A stretch of 9,832 nt of DNA from an uncultured Eubacteriales bacterium. Lineage in GTDB: Bacteria > Bacillota > Clostridia > Lachnospirales > Lachnospiraceae. The notes under the pieces are model-generated. The model was not told the origin of the DNA. It made no database searches and saw only the letters and a program-made list of their open reading frames with translations. Numbering within the stretch: position 1 is the stretch's first letter; each line of letters opens with the position of its first letter. The translations under genes and the position numbers were made by a program. Shown here piece by piece: positions 7,601-9,832 of the stretch. The stretch is taken from positions 1-9,832 of the forward strand of contig CASEDW010000266.1 of assembly GCA_949286775.1 (NCBI GenBank). Direction: 5' to 3'.

Positions 7601-9832
7601 GCTTCCGACAGTTATAGGCGCGTATTCAGATGAGAAACTGACAGGAGCATTCGAAGGAACGATTTACGATGTACAGATCAGCGGAGCGGGAACCTCGGAA
7701 CAATGGGAAAAATTCAGGTACGATTCATATTTTGGCGACGCAGTGACATACGGAATATCTGAGAAAAAAGGAGATCTTGCCGTTAATGCCGACGTGGTTG
7801 GAAGATCAGATACTCTGGAAGCCGGAAATAATCTGGTACAGGGTATTCTCAGTAAAGATGCGGATCTCACGATTCAGGCCGGAGAAAAGACCTATGATCT
7901 TGGACGCTGTGAAGCAGGCATGTTCACAGAAAATGTTGCGATTCTGGGATCAGGAGAGCAGAAGATTACGGTAACAGCCGCAGCAGATGGAAAAGAAGTG
8001 AGCCGCGAGATCATGGTGACTATTGAAGATACAGCAGCTCCTGATGTCACCGGAACTGATACTGTGTCAGAAAATGGAAGCCAGACTCTGGTAGTAGAGC
8101 CAAATGAGAGCGCGGATGAGACGCTGACGACAGACTTCTATCTGAGTGAGGGAATCGACCTGTCGGCTGCCAATATGGAAGTTGCCACAGGCAGCATTAC
8201 AGGCAATACGCTGGAAGAAGTAAATCCGATGGAGTGCGAATACTCAGCGCAGGATCTGGCGAATATAACGACGACAACTGAAGACGGATCCGGTCCGTAT
8301 CAGATTTACAGGATAAGTCTTACAGAAGAGCAGGCAGCTGCCGGTGAGTGGAATATCGGTTGGTATGGCACATCAGGACGACAGATTCATGCCTATGCTT
8401 ATGACCAGGAAACATCCGCCTGGGTAAAAGAAGCGTCTTCAGACGGATCAGGAGATCTTTCCATGGATATTCAGGTGGAAGGAAGCCAGTATTCAAAGGA
8501 TGGACATCTGTACTTGATGTTCTTCCGAGGATTGGGAACAGATCCTGCGGATATGGAAAGCTATACTCCGCAGGATGGACAGTATGATTTTTCAATGTCA
8601 TGGACTTCGGATGTTCAGTATACATCTGAGTTTTATGAGGACATTCTGCTTCAACAGAAAAAATGGATTGCGGATACACAGGATGAATATAAGAGCGTAA
8701 TGAATATCGACACAGGAGATGTGGCAAACGCAGCTTATTTATCCTGGGAATATAACTGGAAAACAGTTGACAAGGCATACAAGGTTCTGGAAGAAGCAAA
8801 GGTTCCTTATACTATCGCCTGGGGAAATCATGATTATAAATATGTGGATAAATATAACCTGATACCTAATAGCGACAGGCTGTATCGTCAGTATTTCCCG
8901 CTCAGCCGGTTTGAGGAAAATCTGGGCGGCTGGGAGCTTGTGGATAATTATAAAGAAACAGACGACATGTGCCTGACTCAGACAATCCATGGAAGCAAGA
9001 TAATGCTGCTTACCCTCAGCTACTGGATGGATGACAGCGATATTGCCTGGGCAAAAAATATTGTGATGGATCCGCAGTACGCAGATTACAATATTATTAT
9101 TCTGACACATCATTTTAACAGCGGAGGAAAAATTACAAGTACGTTGGGTCAGAAGCTTTTAAAAGAGGTAATTCAGGGCAATGAAAATGTAAAATTGCTT
9201 CTCTGCGGACATGTGGACGGCGTGGATATCATTAATCCTACTACAGGCGGACAGCAGTTCTACAGTATCCTTCAGGATTATCAGGACGAAAATGGAACAA
9301 TGATATACGGAGGAAACGGATTCCTGCGTATGATAAATTTTGATGTGGAGAATAATCTGGTTTATTTCAACACATATTGCCCGCTTACAGGAGAGACTGA
9401 GTCTCCATGGGCAGAAGGAACTTATTCTCAGATTGACGGTCTCTATCAGAAGAACAGGGATGAGTTTGCTGTAGAGGTGGATCTTGGCGGAAATCAGGAA
9501 AGAACCTTTACTACTTCCGCCCTCAGCATTTCCACAGAAACTGCCAAAAAGATCGGAACGGTTACTGCAGCCGGAAACGAGACGGTAACGTACCAGGTGA
9601 ATGGGCTTAAGCCGGGACAAGGATACATATGGTACGCAGAGACAACAGACAGCGCAGGTAATGTAACCGTAACGGCTCAGCGTGGTTTCCGTACGCCGGA
9701 TCAGGCGGAAGAACCGGAAGTTACAGGACTTGAAATTGCGCAGGCGCCAAACCTTACGGATTATGTGGAGGGCGAAACTTTCAATCCGGCCGGAATGATA
9801 GTCAATGCAGTATATTCAGACGGCAGCCGAAA
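1680..9832 (+). CDS. Giant secreted multidomain metallophosphoesterase surface protein (3' truncated)
   Basis: A single frame with no stop from ATG 1680 to the window end gives 2717 visible residues; the C-terminus is missing. Residues 1-41 are a Sec signal peptide: MKKKG...KLRNR, a hydrophobic core, and probable cleavage after VYA. Domains in order: acidic Glu/Ser linker (45-158); FN3, as in purple acid phosphatases (160-259); MPP1 with GDPQ, GDQ, GNHDH, HH and GHDH (261-568); two tandem GLUG-like beta-helices (569-905, 912-1245); FN3 (1249-1341); degenerate MPP2 (1343-1635); helical segment (1641-1697); DUF2341 (1700-1795); LamG (1798-2020); Ig-like (2029-2124); beta-sandwich (2125-2300); MPP3 (2305-2595); FN3-like (2610-2676); Big_3 Ig-like, cut off (2681 onward). 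Family knowledge says such folds hydrolyse phosphoesters with two metals, outside the cell here. The substrate and any wall anchor are unknown. It may share a transcript with the YibE/F gene. Domain names come from motif recognition by eye. Confidence 0.93.
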   Translation, partial: MKKKGFLMKLRNRVLAAVLTAAMAVSSGLIPQVGFTSVVYAAGTESEPTESVTGSESDEWTQPEDETEEDKETETVDNPDEDASKDEGQSGEEASEDKEQSGEEALEDKEQSGEEAPEGEEQSQEDTSEGEEQSEEDISNENEVTPDVQENKDAEAEKAVFEQKSISLTVGADETYRNITWYSDDTNAGQVQYAVKNGDVFPKQYSTETASVKETSDEGFYSNQATLKNLQADTEYVYRLVNGTTISDTYSFRTGNNDKDFSFIFVGDPQIGEKNTATDAAQWENTLEQAAIQDPDAEFIVSAGDQVSVGNNESQYAGFLEHAALKSMPVATVIGNHDHGYYVSGGGYEDYEYSIYNDHFNNPNKYGTDEGMTTANSDYWYTYNNVLFLNLNSNDLSTASHRDFLTKAIEANKDKDIDWKVVVFHHSIFSAATHSQDADILQRREQLAQVFKDLDIDVVLMGHDHVYVRSYMMDGTEPEVTPTVESVARNPEGILYVTANSSSGSKFYSILSNVSTNYAAVKNQENVPNFSEVEISENSFEITTYRTTDLSVVDSFRIQRTTDTPEIEGDGSVENPYILDSDADLREMAAKLNAKDPAWVGKNYALEADIQMKDESFPMIDSFTGVLDGQGHTIKGLTLRDEQQTVSGEYRMAFIRTNTGTVQNLNFEDASVESQVNSGSNSYSGAAVVVGENATGGIISRVQVKNSTVSAPGLGKAAGIAALNGRNYQAAATIQNCRFDGSLSCGGNTVYGAMLGGITAYTAGSGTLVENCYANADIAYTGTGANITVSAAMIGGYPNAVTFRSCVAGGGSITLQDNVTTANVGRIYGLYNAGYNVKAENNLAGEEITFNGTPIVPADTAKDKAIHGMSKTAKELTIKETYTEIGWNFRDCWTIGNDNRPELKEPGALALEGTGVEQDPFKIGSEEDLLYVTDLLNRNDGRVTGRYFALTEDIVLTENFPMINNFSGVLDGAGHSISGLKIIDTDTSKKKDYLIGFIKINSGTIKDLAFESPVVETSVVCNTDSFSGVAVIAGENANGGLIHGCRVSNATVKAPNAAKAAGITAMNGRNDKNSATISNCYVSGDFSCGGTAVSFGSMMGGIASYSSTSTITNCIADVNLHCDTTGIYTAIVSQSSIVGYINAVTLKGNVAYGGTMTTEGQHGTYGTGGIYGTIAATSGRNTISGNLTCEDITVNDVNVTASSKNGTLTDRETLQMKQTYVDLGWLFDLEWKMTEDKYPIPKVFSYPEEAISHVTATLKDEGVGFSWYGQTAEDAGVNISRNADMSEAQKTEASVTETGDGLRYTANVTGLDADTEYYYQVYIGGNVSETGTFHTAKDSGAFSFVNMAGTEGASLNETGVAAETMKVALETCDEAAFILHSGNMVNASRGEEAWKELFFQAQDTFMQVAVMPTVGLEGTDAVLNQFNIGDKGYYSFDYSNAHIVVLDTSEDAAQCISDQQIEWLKADVTEARSSGAEWIILSVNKGPYTTGPSADSQEVAGLRTVLLPVIDELGIDLVLQGQDHILGRTYSIKGGEADTSEYMEVVNGKRFYYSLSDDGTVYFMPGQAGVNMDTQISSMTTENLDEYLALFSRSEQRGSASNPTQTFASVTIDGDKLTVRTYERKNTDTATMIEAFGIDHAVGKVEELIAQSKWQEAREAYDLLNDAQKDAVENYYLLLEAENAELQENKGAWLDDEATERRSILLRNDTFSAFKDAPVRLEIENAPSETMKFYTTRGEEIPAEIESYDKDGISIVWVKVPVIESNAVTGLWVYFGGAASELNPEEVWSNNYALVEHFADIDGSMITDSTGKAVGQVTGNLTANGSGADKGAHFSDSKITYGSIGDDFDAFSVSAVISMTEEDMAKLNGEKGVIAARFLSTDNATNSYQMSIDSSTEKLSASYYAKWWREHNYNTSSWPTDQKTDYSYDISATDGNQHLVTLMYDGLTVSMYIDGVAVRKGRVFLENSIYTDKSLPTVIGAYSDEKLTGAFEGTIYDVQISGAGTSEQWEKFRYDSYFGDAVTYGISEKKGDLAVNADVVGRSDTLEAGNNLVQGILSKDADLTIQAGEKTYDLGRCEAGMFTENVAILGSGEQKITVTAAADGKEVSREIMVTIEDTAAPDVTGTDTVSENGSQTLVVEPNESADETLTTDFYLSEGIDLSAANMEVATGSITGNTLEEVNPMECEYSAQDLANITTTTEDGSGPYQIYRISLTEEQAAAGEWNIGWYGTSGRQIHAYAYDQETSAWVKEASSDGSGDLSMDIQVEGSQYSKDGHLYLMFFRGLGTDPADMESYTPQDGQYDFSMSWTSDVQYTSEFYEDILLQQKKWIADTQDEYKSVMNIDTGDVANAAYLSWEYNWKTVDKAYKVLEEAKVPYTIAWGNHDYKYVDKYNLIPNSDRLYRQYFPLSRFEENLGGWELVDNYKETDDMCLTQTIHGSKIMLLTLSYWMDDSDIAWAKNIVMDPQYADYNIIILTHHFNSGGKITSTLGQKLLKEVIQGNENVKLLLCGHVDGVDIINPTTGGQQFYSILQDYQDENGTMIYGGNGFLRMINFDVENNLVYFNTYCPLTGETESPWAEGTYSQIDGLYQKNRDEFAVEVDLGGNQERTFTTSALSISTETAKKIGTVTAAGNETVTYQVNGLKPGQGYIWYAETTDSAGNVTVTAQRGFRTPDQAEEPEVTGLEIAQAPNLTDYVEGETFNPAGMIVNAVYSDGSR
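1944..2108 (+). repeat. Five 33-bp tandem repeats encoding an acidic linker
   Basis: Five in-frame 33-bp units start at 1944, 1977, 2010, 2043 and 2076. They encode QSGEEASEDKE, QSGEEALEDKE, QSGEEAPEGEE, QSQEDTSEGEE and QSEEDISNENE (residues 89-143). The first three are nearly identical and the last two drift, as expected for expansion by slippage or unequal crossing-over at the 5' side. They lie in a longer Glu/Asp/Ser/Thr-rich stretch (about 45-158) with no hydrophobic core, so a disordered spacer between the signal peptide and the first folded domain is likely. Confidence 0.92.
2157..3383 (+). other. Domain: FN3 plus metallophosphoesterase MPP1 (intact motifs)
   Basis: An N-terminal FN3 module (residues about 160-259; NITWYS near the start, ADTEYVYRL near the end) precedes a calcineurin-like phosphoesterase fold, as in purple acid phosphatases. 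All five metal-site motifs are visible: GDPQ (D268, Q270), AGDQ (D305), GNHDH (N336, H337), FHHS (H425, H426) and GHDH (H463, H465). Q270 stands where many relatives have His, a variation seen in bacterial members. This is the only one of the three MPP copies with a complete set, so it is the best candidate for catalysis. The substrate is not evident. Confidence 0.85.
3384..5414 (+). repeat. Tandem pair of duplicated GLUG-like beta-helix modules
   Basis: Two modules of about 335-340 residues lie back to back (residues 569-905 and 912-1245). Each opens with a G-x-G...xxP entry segment and a short helix (DADLREMAAKL / EEDLLYVTDLL). The phrases FPMI-(D/N)-(S/N)-F-(T/S)-GVLDG at 3528 and 4557, and GENA-x-GG at 3750 and 4779, are both offset by exactly 1029 bp. 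Later turns share (I)xNC, SCGG and GGI elements, which resemble GLUG motifs of right-handed beta-helices. Copies of this kind usually serve as adhesive or carbohydrate-contacting scaffolds. No pectate-lyase catalytic signature was recognised. Confidence 0.83.
5424..6590 (+). other. Domain: FN3 plus degenerate metallophosphoesterase MPP2 (predicted pseudoenzyme)
   Basis: This region parallels the FN3-MPP1 unit: FSWYGQ matches ITWYS, ADTEYYYQV matches ADTEYVYRL, and FSFVNMAG matches FSFIFVGD. The ligand positions are changed. D268 of MPP1 aligns to G1349, Q270 to E1351, D305 to N1383, GNHDH to GLEG (L1416, E1417), H426 to N1484, and GHDH to GQDH (Q1522), with only the last His (H1524) kept. Spacing and hydrophobic strands persist (AHIVVLDTS, EWIILSV, GIDLVLQGQD), so the fold appears intact while the dimetal site is gone. 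Confidence 0.82.
6600..6770 (+). other. Helical spacer segment
   Basis: Residues about 1641-1697 have a strong helical pattern: VEELIAQSKWQEAREAYDLL, then NDAQKDAV and LLLEAENAELQ. This resembles the short helical units (x-V-xx-LI...AR-x-AYD-x-L...QK-x-V) that occur between domains of large Firmicutes surface proteins. It joins the degenerate MPP2 to the DUF2341 domain and probably acts as a spacer. No specific function can be assigned. Confidence 0.55.
6777..7739 (+). other. Domains: DUF2341 followed by LamG (concanavalin A-like)
   Basis: Residues about 1700-1795 fit DUF2341: RRSILLRNDTFSAF at the start, then MKFYTTRGEEIPAEIESYD, VWVKVP, LWVYFGG and EEVW. The LamG/concanavalin A-like fold follows directly (about 1798-2020), with the typical entry ALVEHFAD...DSTGK, a central HLVTLMYDG-(x)n-MYIDG hairpin, and FEGTIYDVQIS near the end. 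The DUF2341-LamG order recurs in bacterial secreted proteins and usually marks ligand, often glycan, binding. No catalytic glycosidase motif was seen. Confidence 0.75.
7764..8579 (+). other. Ig-like domain and beta-sandwich preceding MPP3
   Basis: Residues about 2029-2124 look like one Ig-like strand set ending in the usual tail EVSREIMVTIEDTAAPDVTG. Residues about 2125-2300 form a second beta-rich region with conserved-looking aromatic turns (GEWNIGWYGTSGR, GHLYLMFFRG) that leads into MPP3. A beta-sandwich ahead of the phosphoesterase is also found in relatives of MPP3. No named family was recognised with confidence. Confidence 0.5.
8583..9470 (+). other. Domain: divergent metallophosphoesterase MPP3 with a GHxD motif
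   Basis: A third calcineurin-like fold, of a different subfamily from MPP1. Motifs: SDVQ (D2311, Q2313), TGDV (D2347), WGNHDY (N2383, H2384, D2385), LTHHF (H2477, H2478) and CGHVDG (H2511, D2513). The closing block LQDYQ...GGNGFLRMINFD...NTYCP is typical of secreted Ser/Thr-phosphatase-like MPPs. The second His of GHxH, normally a metal ligand, is Asp; Asp can still bind metal, so activity is plausible but uncertain. Confidence 0.78.
9507..9832 (+). other. FN3-like domain and start of a Big_3 Ig-like domain (cut off)
   Basis: Residues about 2610-2676 are FN3-like, with GLKPGQGYIWYAETTDSAGN and a final RGFRTPD. From residue 2681, VTGLEIAQAP...DYVEGETFNPAGM...VYSDGS matches the opening of a bacterial Ig-like group 3 (Big_3) domain, whose hallmarks are Y-x-x-GE and YSDG. 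Such domains usually occur in series towards the C-terminus of Gram-positive surface proteins. The remaining repeats, and any LPXTG or other anchor, would lie outside the window. Confidence 0.72.

Noticed and set aside
8320..9620. Long minus-strand open frames (159, 124 and 153 residues)
   Set aside because: They overlap the MPP3 domain, whose motifs are clear on the + strand. The minus products show no recognisable domains, so they are shadows.

Overview
The window reads as chromosomal DNA of a Gram-positive, low-to-moderate GC Firmicute, most likely a gut-type Clostridia (Lachnospiraceae-like). This is an inference from the AGGA/GAGG ribosome binding sites, the GGA/ACA/GAA/CAG-rich codon use, the YibE/F membrane protein, and a very large secreted protein with the FN3, GLUG-like, DUF2341, LamG and Big_3 domain set typical of that group. 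All genes lie on the + strand. There are no tRNA or rRNA genes, insertion sequences or CRISPR arrays.

Layout: (1) Positions 1-231 are the 3' end of a hexapeptide-repeat O-acetyltransferase, closed by a strong intrinsic terminator (292-325). (2) The 232-bp intergenic region also holds a weak candidate promoter whose spacer contains the dyad TTTACA-AA-TGTAAA (382-395). Its core TACAnnTGTA is the sequence bound by CopY/BlaI/MecI-type repressors. (3) Positions 464-1615 encode a complete YibE/F-family multi-pass membrane protein. (4) After a 64-bp gap with no terminator, one uninterrupted reading frame starts at 1680 and runs off the end of the window, giving at least 2717 residues.

The giant protein is the main content. 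In order it has: a signal peptide; an acidic Glu/Ser linker with five 11-residue (33-bp) repeats; FN3; a metallophosphoesterase domain with all motifs intact (MPP1); two tandem GLUG-like beta-helix modules duplicated at a 343-residue period; a second FN3; a second metallophosphoesterase fold that has lost nearly every metal ligand (MPP2, a predicted pseudoenzyme); a short helical segment; a DUF2341-LamG pair; Ig-like/beta-sandwich regions; a third, divergent metallophosphoesterase with a GHxH to GHxD change (MPP3); a third FN3-like domain; and the start of a Big_3 Ig-like domain.

The most plausible reading is a secreted or wall-attached phosphatase or phosphodiesterase scaffold. It would combine catalytic domains, a catalytically dead copy and likely carbohydrate- or matrix-binding modules. 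The YibE/F gene just upstream could be co-transcribed with it. The substrate cannot be read from the sequence, and the C-terminus with any cell-wall anchor lies beyond the window.
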